DNA of 64,000 bases from Sphingomonas kyeonggiensis (lineage in GTDB: Bacteria > Pseudomonadota > Alphaproteobacteria > Sphingomonadales > Sphingomonadaceae): the NCBI RefSeq assembly GCF_014196745.1, contig NZ_JACIEH010000001.1, forward strand, positions 1,240,001 through 1,304,000, read 5' to 3'. The translations under genes and the position numbers were made by a program. Positions 8,685 to 17,920 of this stretch are shown in pieces (position 1 is the first letter of the stretch; each line of letters opens with the position of its first letter). The notes under the pieces were generated by a model. It searched no databases. It saw only the letters and a program-made list of their open reading frames with translations, and was not told where the DNA came from.

Positions 8685-9484
8685 TGGTCACCGAGATTGC
8701 CAAGGCCAAGCTCAACCTGGCGCTGCACGTCCGCGCGCGGCGCCCCGATGGCTATCACGAGCTGGAGACGCTGTTCGCGTTCGTCGAGCATGGCGATCTC
8801 CTCCAGGTCGAGCCCGCCGAGGCCGACAGCTTCGCCCTGACCGGCCCCTTCGCCGCGGTGCTCAGCGAGGAGGGCGACAATCTCGTCACCCGCGCTGCCC
8901 GTGCATTCCGGGAAGCGTTCGGCGGCGGCGCGCACGCTATCACGCTCGACAAGCACCTGCCGGTTGCCTCGGGCATCGGCGGGGGCTCGGCCGATGCCGC
9001 CGCGACCTTGCGCGCGCTGGGCCGGCTGCACGGCGTCGCGGTCGAGGACATGTTCGCAATCGCCGACGGCCTGGGCTCAGATGTCCCGGCCTGCCTGTTC
9101 GGCCGCACCGCGATCGGCAAGGGCAGGGGCGAGCAGCTCGAAGCGGTCGCCGGCCTGCCAGGCACGCCGGTGCTGCTGGTCAACCCGGGCGTGGCGGTCT
9201 CCACCGCGGAGGTGTTCCGCCGCTGGGACGGTATCGACCGCGGACCGCTGCCGGCCGATCCGCGCCAGGGTCGCAACGATCTGGAACCGCCCGCCCGCGC
9301 GATCGCGCCGGTGATCGACGCGGTGTTGGCACTGCTCACCGCCCAGCCGGGCGCCGGGCTCACCCGCATGTCCGGCTCCGGCGCGACCTGCTTCGCGCTG
9401 TTCGACAGCGAGGCGAAGCGGGACGCGGCGGCCGAAGTACTGGCGGCGAAGGACTGGTGGGTGCTGCCGAGCCGGCTGACCTGA
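8684..9484 (+). CDS. ispE: 4-diphosphocytidyl-2-C-methyl-D-erythritol kinase
   Basis: A 266-residue GHMP kinase that phosphorylates CDP-methylerythritol at the 2-hydroxyl in the non-mevalonate isoprenoid pathway. The N-terminal AKAKLNLALHV and DGYHELETLFAFVE are typical of IspE. The ATP-binding GHMP loop LPVASGIGGGSADAAA is at about 92-107, and the C-terminal motif reads RMSGSGATCFALF. The ATG overlaps the TGA of the TPR gene (ATGA), so translation is probably coupled. Length equals the family norm. Confidence 0.95.
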   Translation: MVTEIAKAKLNLALHVRARRPDGYHELETLFAFVEHGDLLQVEPAEADSFALTGPFAAVLSEEGDNLVTRAARAFREAFGGGAHAITLDKHLPVASGIGGGSADAAATLRALGRLHGVAVEDMFAIADGLGSDVPACLFGRTAIGKGRGEQLEAVAGLPGTPVLLVNPGVAVSTAEVFRRWDGIDRGPLPADPRQGRNDLEPPARAIAPVIDAVLALLTAQPGAGLTRMSGSGATCFALFDSEAKRDAAAEVLAAKDWWVLPSRLT

Positions 9485-9684
9485 ACCCGGCCCGTTCCCC
9501 GGCGAGCGGAAGGGACGGTTAACCAGTCCATTTAGCGAGATGTTGGTGGCTCGAGGCGCATACGACCCTCAGCGGATCGACTGCCGGGAGCAGAACGTCT
9601 GTCGGTGGCGCGGGCGCGGAGAGTCTCCAAGTCCCGCCCCATCCACCCCTTGACAGCGCGCCGCCATTCGGGCCGATCCGCGCC
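9485..9684. other. Unexplained 200-base gap with local hairpins
   Basis: The space between ispE and the hydratase-family gene holds no ORF with neighbour-like codon use. It contains a GGTTAACC palindrome near 9518, a GGAG-AGT-CTCC hairpin nested in a GCGGG/CCCGC stem near 9610-9638, and TTGACA at 9650-9655. On the minus strand a segment near 9545 ends GAGCCACCA, like a tRNA 3' end, but no cloverleaf can be built. A small RNA is possible but unsupported. Confidence 0.25.
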
Positions 9685-10407
9685 ATGATCCATCTCACCC
9701 GCACCGGCAATGTCGCCACCATCGCGCTCGCGCGGCCCGAGGCGAAGAACGCGCTTCCCACCGCCGCCTGGCGGGCGCTCGCTGCCGCCGCCCGCGATGT
9801 CGGCGATGCCCGCGCCGTGATCCTCCGGTCCGACGTGCCCGGTATCTTCTCCGCCGGCGCCGATGTCCGCGAGTTCGAGCAGCTCCAGACCGATCCCGCG
9901 CTCCGCACCGAGTTCCGCGAGGCGATGCGCGAGGGGATCGAGGCGATCGCCGCGCTCCCGATGCCCGTGATCGCCGCGATCGACGGCGGCTGCTTCGGCG
10001 CGGCGGTGGCGCTGATCCTCGCCGCCGATATCCGCATCGCCGGCAAGCTCTCCGAATTCGCCATCACCCCAGCGCGACTGGGCCTTGGCTACCCCCGCGA
10101 GGATGTCGCCCGGCTGGAGGCGCAGGTCGGGAAGGGCATGGCATCGCTCCTCCTCTTCACCGGCGACAAGCTCCGCTCCGACGAGGTCCACAAGATCGGG
10201 CTGGTCGAGCTGAAGACCGCCAAGGCGATCGACACCGCCACCGCCATGGCGGGTGCGATCGCCGGCAACGCCCCCCAGGCGATCCGGCTGCTCAAGCGAA
10301 CCCTGCACGGCGAGCAGACCGACCAGGGCTTCGAGGACGCATTCGGTGGTGCCGAATTCGCCGAGGGCCTTGCCGCGTTCCGCGCCCGCCGGAACCCCGT
10401 CTGGTGA
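9685..10407 (+). CDS. Enoyl-CoA hydratase/isomerase-family protein lacking both catalytic glutamates
   Basis: A 240-residue crotonase-fold protein. The N-terminal strand-turn VATIALARPEAKNAL and the oxyanion-hole segment FSAGADVREF at about 55-64 are standard. In active hydratases one glutamate lies in the GGGCELAL segment and a second in a PExxLG segment; here these read FGAAVALIL (about 104-112) and TPARLGLG (about 128-135), so both are replaced. This fits a known subgroup with an ITPARLG signature, whose reaction I cannot name. It overlaps the next gene by four bases (GTGA), suggesting an operon with the amidohydrolase. Confidence 0.85.
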   Translation: MIHLTRTGNVATIALARPEAKNALPTAAWRALAAAARDVGDARAVILRSDVPGIFSAGADVREFEQLQTDPALRTEFREAMREGIEAIAALPMPVIAAIDGGCFGAAVALILAADIRIAGKLSEFAITPARLGLGYPREDVARLEAQVGKGMASLLLFTGDKLRSDEVHKIGLVELKTAKAIDTATAMAGAIAGNAPQAIRLLKRTLHGEQTDQGFEDAFGGAEFAEGLAAFRARRNPVW

Positions 10408-11105
10408 GCACCGCCGAGATCCTCGAGGGCGGTGTCCGGGACGTACTCCTGCTGTGCGACCACGCCTCCAACGCGGTGCCCGCCGATATCGACCTGGGCA
10501 TCGCGCCCGGCCTGCTCGACAACCATATCGCGATCGACATCGGCGCCGCCGCCGTCACCCGTGGGCTGGCCGCCAGGCTCGATTGCCCCGCCATCCTTGC
10601 CACGGTCTCGCGCCTCGTGATCGATCTCCACCGCGAGCCCGATCATATCGGTCTGATCCCACACCGCAGCGACGGCCATCTGATCCCCGGCAACGAGACG
10701 GTCGACAAGGCTGCGCGCATCGCCCGCTTCCACGCGCCCTATCACCGCGTGCTGCGCGACCGCATCCGCGCCCAGCGGCCCCGGCTGATCCTCTCGATCC
10801 ACAGCTTCACGCCTTGCCTGGAGCATGGCGGCACCGACCGGCCCTGGCAGGTCGGCGTGCTCTACAACCGCGACACCCGCGCCGCGCACCCGACGGTGAA
10901 GTTCTTCGAGGCCCGCGGTTTCGTGACCGGCGACAATGAGCCCTATTCGGGGCGGCTGCTCAATGCGACGCTCAACCGCCACGCCGAAGCACAGGGCATT
11001 CCCTCGGTCGCGATCGAGATCCGCAACGACCTGATCCGGGATGCGGCGGGGGCGGAGGAGTGGGCCGGGGTGCTGGCGGATCTGGCGGCGCATCTGCTTC
11101 CATAG
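10404..11105 (+). CDS. N-formylglutamate amidohydrolase-family protein
   Basis: A 233-residue cytosolic protein of the FGase family (HutG-like), which hydrolyses N-formylglutamate to formate and glutamate at the end of one histidine-degradation route. Family marks include LLLCDHASNAVP near the start, SRLVIDLHREPDH in the middle, LSIHSFTP and the late VAIEIRNDLI. No hut genes are near, so the physiological substrate may differ. The GTG start at 10404 overlaps the stop of the hydratase-family gene and gives the full domain. Confidence 0.88.
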   Translation: MSTAEILEGGVRDVLLLCDHASNAVPADIDLGIAPGLLDNHIAIDIGAAAVTRGLAARLDCPAILATVSRLVIDLHREPDHIGLIPHRSDGHLIPGNETVDKAARIARFHAPYHRVLRDRIRAQRPRLILSIHSFTPCLEHGGTDRPWQVGVLYNRDTRAAHPTVKFFEARGFVTGDNEPYSGRLLNATLNRHAEAQGIPSVAIEIRNDLIRDAAGAEEWAGVLADLAAHLLP

Positions 11106-11162
11106 TCGTCGTCCACGTCTCAGACCGTCATCCCGGCATTGATACGTCATACCGCCCCCAAT

Positions 11163-11246
11163 CCGTCATCCCGGCGAAAGCCGGGATCTCGTGCGGCTCC
11201 TTCCCTGCGCCATCGCCTGAGATCCCGGCTTTCGCCGGGATGACGG
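11163..11246. repeat. Family A palindromic element, copy 1
   Basis: Two 28-base arms in inverted order (CCCGGCGAAAGCCGGGATC and its complement), each itself a hairpin, flank a 28-base core beginning GTGCGGCTC and ending TCGCCT. Each arm can fold alone, or the whole can form one long stem. A partial arm (CCGTCATCCCGG) lies just upstream near 11128. It sits between the amidohydrolase gene and ilvD. Confidence 0.9.
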
Positions 11247-11327
11247 CTATAATTTCCATCCCCACATAATTTCTTTACGCAATAGTCTTGCGCAAAACGG
11301 CCTTCTCGCGACATAGGCTTGCGCATC

Positions 11328-13049
11328 ATGACCAACCGATTCGACAAGTCCAAGCTCCCCAGCCGCTACGTTTCCGTCGGCGTCGAGAGCGCTCCGCACC
11401 GCAGCTATTATTACGCCATGGGCCTCACCGAGGAGGAGATCGCCCGGCCGTTCGTCGGCATCGCCTCGGCGGGCAATGACAGCGCGCCCTGCAACACCAC
11501 GCTCGATCAGCAGGCCGACTGGTGCCGCACCGGGGTGAACGAGGCCGGCGGCATGCCGCGCCGCTTCAATACGATCACCGTTACCGACGGCATCGCCATG
11601 GGCCATCAGGGGATGAAGTCCTCGCTGGTCAGCCGCGAGGTCATTGCCGACTCGGTCGAGCTCTCGGTGCGGGGCCACTGCTACGACGCGCTCGTCACCT
11701 TCGCGGGGTGTGACAAGTCGCTCCCCGGCATGATGATGGCGATGCTCCGCCTCAACGTGCCGTCGATCTTCGTCTATGGCGGCTCGATCCTGCCCGGCCG
11801 CTACCAGGAGCGCGACCTGACGGTCATCGACGTGTTCGAGGCGGTTGGCCGCTATTCCGCCGGCAAGTGCCCGCTTTCGGAGGTCACCGCGATCGAGAAG
11901 GCGGCCTGTCCGGGCCACGGTGCCTGCGGTGGCCAGTACACCGCCAACACCATGGCGTGCGTCGCCGAAGCCATCGGTTTGTCCTTGCCGAACAGCAACA
12001 TGGCGCCGGCACCTTACAAGTCGCGTGAAGAGATCGCGATTGCCGCGGGCCGTCAGGTGATGACGCTGATCGAGAAGCAGATCCGCCCGCGCGACATCTG
12101 CACCCGCGAGGCGTTCGAGAACGCTGCCCGCATCGTCGCGGCGACCGGTGGCTCGACCAATGGCGCGCTGCACCTGCCGGCCATGGCGAACGAGGCCGGC
12201 ATCGAATTCGACCTGTTCGACGTCGCGGAGATCTTCAAGACCACCCCGTACATCGCCGATCTCAAGCCCGGCGGCCGCTATGTCGCGCGCGACATGCACG
12301 AGGCGGGCGGCATCTACATGCTGATGAAGACGCTGGCGGCAGAGGGCTTCCTGCACCTCGATTGCCTGACGGTGACCGGCAAGACGCTCGGCGAGAATAT
12401 CGACGAGGTCACCTGGAACCCCGACCAGAAGGTGATCTACGACGCCAAGGCTCCGATCACCCCCACCGGCGGCGTCGTCGGCCTGCGCGGCTCGCTGGCG
12501 CCCGAGGGCGCGATCGTGAAGGTCGCGGGGATGAAGCGCCTGCAGTTCACCGGCACCGCCAAGGTGTTCGAGCGCGAGGAGGATGCCTTCGCCGCGGTCG
12601 AGGCCAATGCGATCAAGGAAGGGACGGTCGTCGTCATTCGCTATGAGGGGCCCAAGGGCGGCCCGGGCATGCGCGAGATGCTATCGACCACCGCGGCGCT
12701 CTATGGCCAGGGGCTGGGCGAGAAGGTGGCGCTGATCACCGACGGCCGCTTCTCGGGCGGCACCCGCGGCTTCTGCATCGGCCATGTCGGCCCCGAGGCG
12801 GCCGAGGGCGGCCCGATCGCGCTGGTCCAGGACGGCGACGAGATCAGCATCGATGCCGAGGCCGGCACCGTCGATCTCAACGTGCCCGAGGACGTGCTGG
12901 CCGAGCGCCGGGCCAAGTGGCAGCCGCGGATGAACGACTATCAGGCGGGCGCGCTCTGGCGCTTCTCGCAAAATGTCGGCCCGGCTTATAAGGGGGCTGT
13001 AACGCATCCCGGAGCCAGCGCCGAAACCCATGTATTTGCCGATATCTGA
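11328..13049 (+). CDS. ilvD: Dihydroxy-acid dehydratase
   Basis: A 573-residue IlvD/Edd-family dehydratase that turns 2,3-dihydroxyisovalerate (and the methylvalerate homologue) into 2-oxo acids in valine, leucine and isoleucine synthesis. The Fe-S ligand cysteines are visible: Cys55 in DSAPCNTT, Cys128 in AGCDKSLPG and Cys200 in [12 protein letters not shown]. The serine-bearing [15 protein letters not shown] motif is near the C-terminus. The ATG at 11328 is used rather than the in-frame TTG at 11319. Edd (6-phosphogluconate dehydratase) is less likely from the N-terminal sequence. Its end overlaps the lipoprotein ORF by 20 bases. Confidence 0.92.
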   Translation: MTNRFDKSKLPSRYVSVGVESAPHRSYYYAMGLTEEEIARPFVGIASAGNDSAPCNTTLDQQADWCRTGVNEAGGMPRRFNTITVTDGIAMGHQGMKSSLVSREVIADSVELSVRGHCYDALVTFAGCDKSLPGMMMAMLRLNVPSIFVYGGSILPGRYQERDLTVIDVFEAVGRYSAGKCPLSEVTAIEKAACPGHGACGGQYTANTMACVAEAIGLSLPNSNMAPAPYKSREEIAIAAGRQVMTLIEKQIRPRDICTREAFENAARIVAATGGSTNGALHLPAMANEAGIEFDLFDVAEIFKTTPYIADLKPGGRYVARDMHEAGGIYMLMKTLAAEGFLHLDCLTVTGKTLGENIDEVTWNPDQKVIYDAKAPITPTGGVVGLRGSLAPEGAIVKVAGMKRLQFTGTAKVFEREEDAFAAVEANAIKEGTVVVIRYEGPKGGPGMREMLSTTAALYGQGLGEKVALITDGRFSGGTRGFCIGHVGPEAAEGGPIALVQDGDEISIDAEAGTVDLNVPEDVLAERRAKWQPRMNDYQAGALWRFSQNVGPAYKGAVTHPGASAETHVFADI

Positions 13050-13497
13050 TCGAGTTCGCCCTCTCCCCGGTCGGGAGAGGGTTGGGGAGAGGGGAAGGGC
13101 ACGCGCCGCGCTCACGCTCGCGGCCCTTCTTTCCCTCCCCGCCTGTAACACCCAGGTCCGTGACAAGGCCGCCGAGGCCCGCAACGAAATCCACGCCGAG
13201 AAGATGGAAAAGGCGGAGGGGCGCATCGAATGCGCCCCGCCGGGCGCCGAGACCTTCGCCTTCGCCTGTGCGATCGACCGTACCCAGTCGCAGGACGGGC
13301 TGTTCCTTACGCTCCGCCACCCGGATGGCGGCTTCCGTCGCCTGCTCGTCACCACCGATGGTCGCGGTGTGATCGCGGCGGACGGTGCCGAGAAGGCCGA
13401 AGTCACCATCCTCGCCCCCGATCAGGTCGAAGTCGCGATCGGTGGCGCGCGCTACCGCTTGCCTGCGACCGTGCGCGGGGCCAAACCGGGCAAATGA
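13030..13497 (+). CDS. Small lipoprotein with repeat-derived N-terminus
   Basis: A 155-residue ORF whose lipobox LSLPAC has the acylated Cys at 39, preceded by a hydrophobic run [11 protein letters not shown]. The mature part (about 116 residues) has no domain I recognise. The first 25 or so codons read through a CCCTCTCC/GGAGAGGG palindrome at 13059-13095, so the real start may lie later than the only ATG at 13030. The gene ends in an ATGA overlap with the NAD(P)HX repair gene, suggesting one operon. Lipoprotein status is likely; function is unknown. Confidence 0.65.
   Translation: MYLPISDRVRPLPGRERVGERGRARAALTLAALLSLPACNTQVRDKAAEARNEIHAEKMEKAEGRIECAPPGAETFAFACAIDRTQSQDGLFLTLRHPDGGFRRLLVTTDGRGVIAADGAEKAEVTILAPDQVEVAIGGARYRLPATVRGAKPGK
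13059..13095. repeat. Family C half-element (CCCTCTCC/GGAGAGGG)
   Basis: A hairpin CCCTCTCC...GGAGAGGG followed by TTGGGGAGAGGG matches one arm of the element between the acyl-CoA dehydrogenase genes at 60129. It lies immediately after the ilvD stop and inside the predicted 5' part of the lipoprotein gene. Confidence 0.7.
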
Positions 13498-14888
13498 TCC
13501 CGCCCGGCGCACCGATCGTCACCGCCGCCCAGATGCGCGCCGCCGAGGAGGCGGTGTTCCGGCGCGAACCCCAGCTCGACGTGATGGAGCGCGCGGGTGC
13601 CGCCGTGGCGCGCGAGGCCGCCCGCTTCGTCCATGGATCGCCGATCCTGGTCCTCGCCGGCCCGGGCAATAATGGCGGGGACGCCTATGTCGCCGCGCGC
13701 CTGTTGAAGGCAGCTGGCCATGACGTCGCCATCGCCGCCTCGGGCGAGCCCGGCACTCCGGCGGCGCGCGAGATGCACGCGCGCTGGGGCGGGGAGGTGG
13801 GTTCGCTCTACCAGGCCCGCCCGCGCCCGGTGCTGGTCGACGGCCTGTTCGGCACCGGCCTCACGCGTCCCTTGGAGCGCGGCATCGCCCCGGTCTTCGC
13901 CGAGCTGGTCGCCGCCGCGCGCTTCACCCTTGCGATCGACCTGCCCTCGGGCCTCGAGACAGACAGCGGCACCGATCTCGGCGTGCCCCGCGGCATCAGC
14001 GCGACGCTGGCGCTCGGCGCGCTCAAGCCGGCCCATGTCCTTGGCGCCGGACTGGAGCGCTGCGGTCATGTCCTGCTCGCCGATATCGGTATTCCGGTCG
14101 AGAGCCAGTGGCGCACCGTCACCCGCCCGAAACTCGTCGCGCCGGGCCCGCGCGCGCACAAGTACAGCCGTGGTCTGGTCGTGGTGGTCGAGGGCGACAT
14201 GCCCGGAGCCGCGCGGTTGGCGGCGCATGCCGCGATGGCAGGCGGTGCGGGCTACACGATCCTGGCCTGCGCCAGCGACGGCGGCGGTGGACCCGACGCG
14301 CTGGTGCGCCACAAGATCGCGAATGGCGACGATCTGGCGGACTTCCTCACCGAGAAGCGTATCGGCGCCGTCGTGATAGGCCCCGGCCTGGGTCGCGATC
14401 GCCGTGCCGAGGGGCTGCTCAAGGCGGCACTCGGTGCCGATCTCCCTCTCATCCTCGATGGCGACGCGCTCACGCTTCTGGGCAAGTCTGCGGGCGCCTG
14501 GCTCCAGCGCCGCAATGCCGCCACCTGGCTCACGCCGCATGCGGGCGAGTTCGAGCGGATGTTCGAAAGCGATGGCGACAAGATTACCCAAACCCTTGCA
14601 GCAGCATCGGAAACCCGCGCGACGGTGATTCACAAGGGTGCCGATACGGTGATTGCCACGCCGCGCGGCGTGGTTCGCGTGCTCGCCCAGGCATCGTCCT
14701 GGCTCTCTACTGCCGGCACCGGCGACGTCCTTGCCGGCACGCTCGCCGCCCAGGTCGCTTCGGGCAATAAAAATGCCGCGGAAGCGGCGGTCTGGCTGCA
14801 TGCCCGTGCCGCAGCCCTTGCAGGACCGGCCTTCATCGCCGATGCGCTGCCGATGCATCTCCCCCAAGCGATTTCCGAATGTCTCTGA
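13494..14888 (+). CDS. nnr: Bifunctional NAD(P)H-hydrate repair enzyme (epimerase + dehydratase)
   Basis: A 464-residue fusion that repairs damaged hydrated NAD(P)H. The N-terminal half (about 1-215) is the YjeF_N epimerase with VLAGPGNNGGDAYVAARLL near residues 50-68. The C-terminal half (about 225-464) is the ribokinase-like ADP/ATP-dependent dehydratase, with GPGLGRD, WLTPHAGEFERMF and the phosphate-binding TAGTGDVLAGTLAA near 405-418. This matches the known NnrD/NnrE fusion, so length and order are normal. The ATG overlaps the TGA of the lipoprotein gene, and the end overlaps the methyltransferase gene by ten bases. Confidence 0.93.
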   Translation: MIPPGAPIVTAAQMRAAEEAVFRREPQLDVMERAGAAVAREAARFVHGSPILVLAGPGNNGGDAYVAARLLKAAGHDVAIAASGEPGTPAAREMHARWGGEVGSLYQARPRPVLVDGLFGTGLTRPLERGIAPVFAELVAAARFTLAIDLPSGLETDSGTDLGVPRGISATLALGALKPAHVLGAGLERCGHVLLADIGIPVESQWRTVTRPKLVAPGPRAHKYSRGLVVVVEGDMPGAARLAAHAAMAGGAGYTILACASDGGGGPDALVRHKIANGDDLADFLTEKRIGAVVIGPGLGRDRRAEGLLKAALGADLPLILDGDALTLLGKSAGAWLQRRNAATWLTPHAGEFERMFESDGDKITQTLAAASETRATVIHKGADTVIATPRGVVRVLAQASSWLSTAGTGDVLAGTLAAQVASGNKNAAEAAVWLHARAAALAGPAFIADALPMHLPQAISECL

Positions 14889-16069
14889 GCACCGTCCTGA
14901 AAGTCGCGGGCCGTGGTGAGGGTATCACCGACGATGGCCGCTACATCCCCTTCACCGCGCCCGGCGACCAGGTCGACGCGCACGGTGCGATCACCCGCGG
15001 TCCGCATCATCAGGAACCGCCCTGCAGGCACTTTCCCGAATGCGGGGGCTGCCAGCTCCAGCATCTCGACGACTTCGCCTGGAGTGCGTTCATCGTCGAC
15101 CGCATCACCGGCGCGCTCGCCCAGCACAAGCTCAAGACCGAGATCCGTCCGCCCTTGCTGTCGCCGCCCCGGACCCGCCGGCGCGCCACGCTCCATGCCG
15201 AGCGTCGCGGCCGCCAGGTGCTGCTCGGCTTCACCGGGCAGGGCAGCCACACGCTGATCGACCTGAACGAGTGCCACGTCCTCGATCCCGCGCTGTTCGC
15301 GCTGCTGGCGCCGCTGCGCGGCCTGCTCGCCGCGCTGTTGCCGACGTCGCGGCGGATCAACGTCCATCTCGCCAGGGCCGATCAGGGCATCGACGTGCTG
15401 CTCGACGGGCTCGAGGCCGAAGGCCTCGCCGCGGCCGAGGCGATCACCGCCTTCGCGCACCGCCACCAGCTCGCCCGCTTCTCGATGGACGAGGGGCTGG
15501 GGCCGACGGCGCGCTGGGAGCCCGATCCGGTGACGATCACGCTCGGCGGCGTGCCCGTGCCGTTCCCCCCGGGCAATTTCCTCCAGGCGACGCCCGAGGG
15601 CGAGGCGGCTTTGGTCGCCGCGGTGCGGGAGGTCGTCGGCGATGCCGGCACCGTCGCCGATCTCTTCGCGGGGCTGGGCACCTTCACCTTCGCCTTTCCC
15701 AAGGCCAAGGTCTATGCGGCCGAAGCCGCCCGGGATTCCATCCTGTCGCTCAAGGCCGCTGCGGGCAGCGCACGGCGCATGGTCTTTGCCGACCATCGCG
15801 ACCTGTTCCGCCGCCCGGTAACGGGCACGGACCTCGACAAGTTCGATGCAGTGGTGATCGATCCGCCCCGCGCCGGTGCGCGCGAACAGGTTGCCGAGAT
15901 CGCCAAGGCGCGTGCGCCGCTCGTGGCGCATGTTTCCTGTAATCCCAACACCTTTGCACGAGATGCGGAGATCTTGTGTCAGGGCGGCTATCGGCTCGAC
16001 TGGATCCAGCCGGTCGGCCAGTTCCGCTGGTCGACCCATGTCGAGCTGGCCGCGCGGTTCAGCCGTTAG
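14879..16069 (+). CDS. 23S rRNA (uracil-C5)-methyltransferase, RlmD type
   Basis: A 396-residue class I SAM-dependent RNA methyltransferase of the TrmA/RlmC/RlmD family. The N-terminal Fe-S motif has Cys49, Cys55 and Cys58 (CRHFPECGGC) with a fourth Cys in NECHVLDP. The SAM-binding loop VADLFAGLGTFTF is in the C-terminal half, the substrate motif is DPPRAGAREQV, and the nucleophile Cys is in HVSCNPNTFARD. RlmD (U1939) is more likely than RlmC from size, but the sequence alone does not settle the target base. Overlap with the preceding gene suggests co-transcription. Confidence 0.88.
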   Translation: MSLSTVLKVAGRGEGITDDGRYIPFTAPGDQVDAHGAITRGPHHQEPPCRHFPECGGCQLQHLDDFAWSAFIVDRITGALAQHKLKTEIRPPLLSPPRTRRRATLHAERRGRQVLLGFTGQGSHTLIDLNECHVLDPALFALLAPLRGLLAALLPTSRRINVHLARADQGIDVLLDGLEAEGLAAAEAITAFAHRHQLARFSMDEGLGPTARWEPDPVTITLGGVPVPFPPGNFLQATPEGEAALVAAVREVVGDAGTVADLFAGLGTFTFAFPKAKVYAAEAARDSILSLKAAAGSARRMVFADHRDLFRRPVTGTDLDKFDAVVIDPPRAGAREQVAEIAKARAPLVAHVSCNPNTFARDAEILCQGGYRLDWIQPVGQFRWSTHVELAARFSR

Positions 16070-16075
16070 GGCCAC

Positions 16076-16097
16076 CCTCCCGCTTCTGCGGGAGGGA
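16076..16097. terminator. Hairpin terminator between convergent genes
   Basis: A perfect 9-bp stem CCCTCCCGC / GCGGGAGGG with a TTCT loop occupies the 30-base gap between the stops of the RlmD-type gene and truA. It could end both transcripts. It also resembles the CCCTC-type palindromes of family C. Confidence 0.6.
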
Positions 16098-16099
16098 CA

Positions 16100-16840
16100 T
16101 CAGGGATAATCCGCCCGCAGGAAGAACAGCCCGTCCGACGGCGCATTGAGCCCCAGCGCGGCGCGGTCGCGGGCTTCCAGCGCCGCGGTCATGTCGTCGG
16201 GCGTCCAGCGGCGCTGGCCGACCAGCACGATGCACCCGACCATCGAGCGTACCTGGTGGTGCAGGAACGAGCGGGCCGAGGCGAAGACGCTGATCCGCTC
16301 GCCCTCCGCGATTACTTCGAGCCGGTCGAGCGTGCGCAGCGGGCTGTCCGCCTGGCAATGCGCCGAGCGGAAGGTAGTGAAGTCGTGCCGCCCCACCAGC
16401 CGCGCAGCGCCCTCGGCCATCAGGCCGGCATCGAGCGGGGGGATCACCCGCCAGGCGAGCCCCTTCTCCCAGGTGAGCGGCGCGCGTCTTGTTGAGATTC
16501 TGTATTCATAGTGGCGTGCAACACACGAGAAACGCGCATGCCAATCATCCGCCACTTCGACGCAATCGAGGATCGCCACCGGATTGGGCCGCACCCGCGC
16601 GTTGAGTGCCTCCATCAGCCGGAATGCGGTGATCGGCTTCTCGATGTCGATATGCGCGCGCATGCCCAGGCCGTGCACGCCGGCATCGGTGCGGCCGGCG
16701 GCCTGCACCGAGGCGCGCTCTCCGGTCACCGCGAAGGCGGCATCCTCGATCGCCTGCTGCACGCTCGGGCCGTGGTCCTGCCGCTGCCAGCCCATGAAGG
16801 GCCGGCCGTCGAATTCCACCGTCAGCGCGAACCGCGTCAA
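16100..16840 (-). CDS. truA: tRNA pseudouridine(38-40) synthase
   Basis: A 246-residue TruA that isomerises uridines 38-40 in the tRNA anticodon stem. The catalytic Asp52 is in [10 protein letters not shown], and later motifs such as [10 protein letters not shown] and [12 protein letters not shown] are typical. The only start that gives a full-length protein is a TTG at 16840, whose last bases overlap the fmt stop (TTGA), indicating coupled translation. Longer readings upstream run through fmt in another frame and are shadows. Confidence 0.94.
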   Translation of the reverse strand: MTRFALTVEFDGRPFMGWQRQDHGPSVQQAIEDAAFAVTGERASVQAAGRTDAGVHGLGMRAHIDIEKPITAFRLMEALNARVRPNPVAILDCVEVADDWHARFSCVARHYEYRISTRRAPLTWEKGLAWRVIPPLDAGLMAEGAARLVGRHDFTTFRSAHCQADSPLRTLDRLEVIAEGERISVFASARSFLHHQVRSMVGCIVLVGQRRWTPDDMTAALEARDRAALGLNAPSDGLFFLRADYP

Positions 16841-17766
16841 AGCCGGGTTCCCCTGGGGATATCCAGGCCGCGCAGAAGCTCGCGTGACGTCATGACACCG
16901 CGGCCGGCTCGCTGGACCATGTCGGGGCGAATCGCGCCGACGCAGCAGCCGATCGCCAGCTGATCGTCCAGGATCAGGCCGGGAATGCTCTCGAAGTCCG
17001 CACGGAGTTCGAGATCGGTCTGGACGTGCGCGGTCAGGACCTTGATGCGTTCGCCCTGAAACTCGAAAAAGGCACCCGGGGCGGGATTGAACGCCCGAAC
17101 CTGCCGCTCGACCTCCACCGCGCTTCGCGTGAAGTCGAGCCGCGCCTCCGCCTTTTCGATCTTCGAGGCGTAGGTCACCCCCTCTTCGGGCTGCACCACC
17201 GCAGGATGCCCGTCCAGGTCCGCCAGCACTTCGACCATCAGCCGGGCGCCCATCGCGCTCAGTTCGACGGTCAATTCCCCCGCGGTCTTGCCACCGATCG
17301 ACGTCCGCTCCTCCAGCCGCACCGGCCCGGTATCGAGCCCGGCTTCCATCTGCATGATGCCGACGCCCGTCTCCGCGTCTCCTGCGAGGATCGCGCGCTG
17401 GATCGGCGCGGCGCCGCGCCATCTCGGCAGCAGCGAGCCATGGACGTTCAGGCAGCCATGCTTCGGCGCATCGAGCACCGCCTGGGGCAGGATCAGGCCA
17501 TAGGCAGCGACCACCGCGACATCCGCCTCCAGCGCCTGCAGTGCCGGAAGCGCGTCAGGGTCCTTCCGGAACGAGAGCGGCGTGCGCACCTCGATCCCCA
17601 GTTCCTCGGCCCAGGCATGCACCGGCGAAGGGGTGAGCGCCTTGCCCCGCCGCCCGCCCGCCCGCGGCGGCTGGCTGTAAGCCGCCACGACGTCGTGGCC
17701 GGCCTTCACCAACGCATCGAGCACCGGCACGGCAAAGTCGGGCGTTCCCATGAATATCACTCGCAT
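16837..17766 (-). CDS. fmt: Methionyl-tRNA formyltransferase
   Basis: A 309-residue enzyme that formylates initiator Met-tRNA using 10-formyl-tetrahydrofolate. The catalytic set is visible: Asn107 and His109 in [16 protein letters not shown], and Asp145 in GLDTGPV. The C-terminal tRNA-binding domain follows. The N-terminus [16 protein letters not shown] is the family start. fmt is commonly paired with def; here def is 0.8 kb away on the other strand, beyond recR. Confidence 0.96.
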   Translation of the reverse strand: MRVIFMGTPDFAVPVLDALVKAGHDVVAAYSQPPRAGGRRGKALTPSPVHAWAEELGIEVRTPLSFRKDPDALPALQALEADVAVVAAYGLILPQAVLDAPKHGCLNVHGSLLPRWRGAAPIQRAILAGDAETGVGIMQMEAGLDTGPVRLEERTSIGGKTAGELTVELSAMGARLMVEVLADLDGHPAVVQPEEGVTYASKIEKAEARLDFTRSAVEVERQVRAFNPAPGAFFEFQGERIKVLTAHVQTDLELRADFESIPGLILDDQLAIGCCVGAIRPDMVQRAGRGVMTSRELLRGLDIPRGTRL

Positions 17767-17785
17767 GCCGGGCCTTTAGCCCCAA

Positions 17786-17869
17786 CCGTCATCCCGGCGA
17801 AAGCCGGGATCTCATGCGGCTCTGGTCCTGCGCAATCTCCTGATATCCCCGCTTCCACTGGGACGACGG
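17786..17869. repeat. Family A palindromic element, copy 2 (right arm degenerate)
   Basis: The left arm (CCGTCATCCCGGCGAAAG...) is intact, the 28-base core ATGCGGCTC...TCTCCT keeps the family pattern, and the right arm is decayed (GATATCCCCGCTTCCACTG). It sits between the divergent fmt and recR genes, so any promoter for either gene must share this space. Confidence 0.85.
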
Positions 17870-17920
17870 GCCGGGGCAGGGGTGTTTGCTTTCCGTTCCG
17901 CCTCGCTTATCTCTCCCGCC

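Noticed and set aside
9545..9640. Possible tRNA or tmRNA fragment on the minus strand (run ending GAGCCACCA)
   Set aside because: The T-arm does not have a proper seven-base loop or GTTC motif, and no anticodon or D arm can be drawn.
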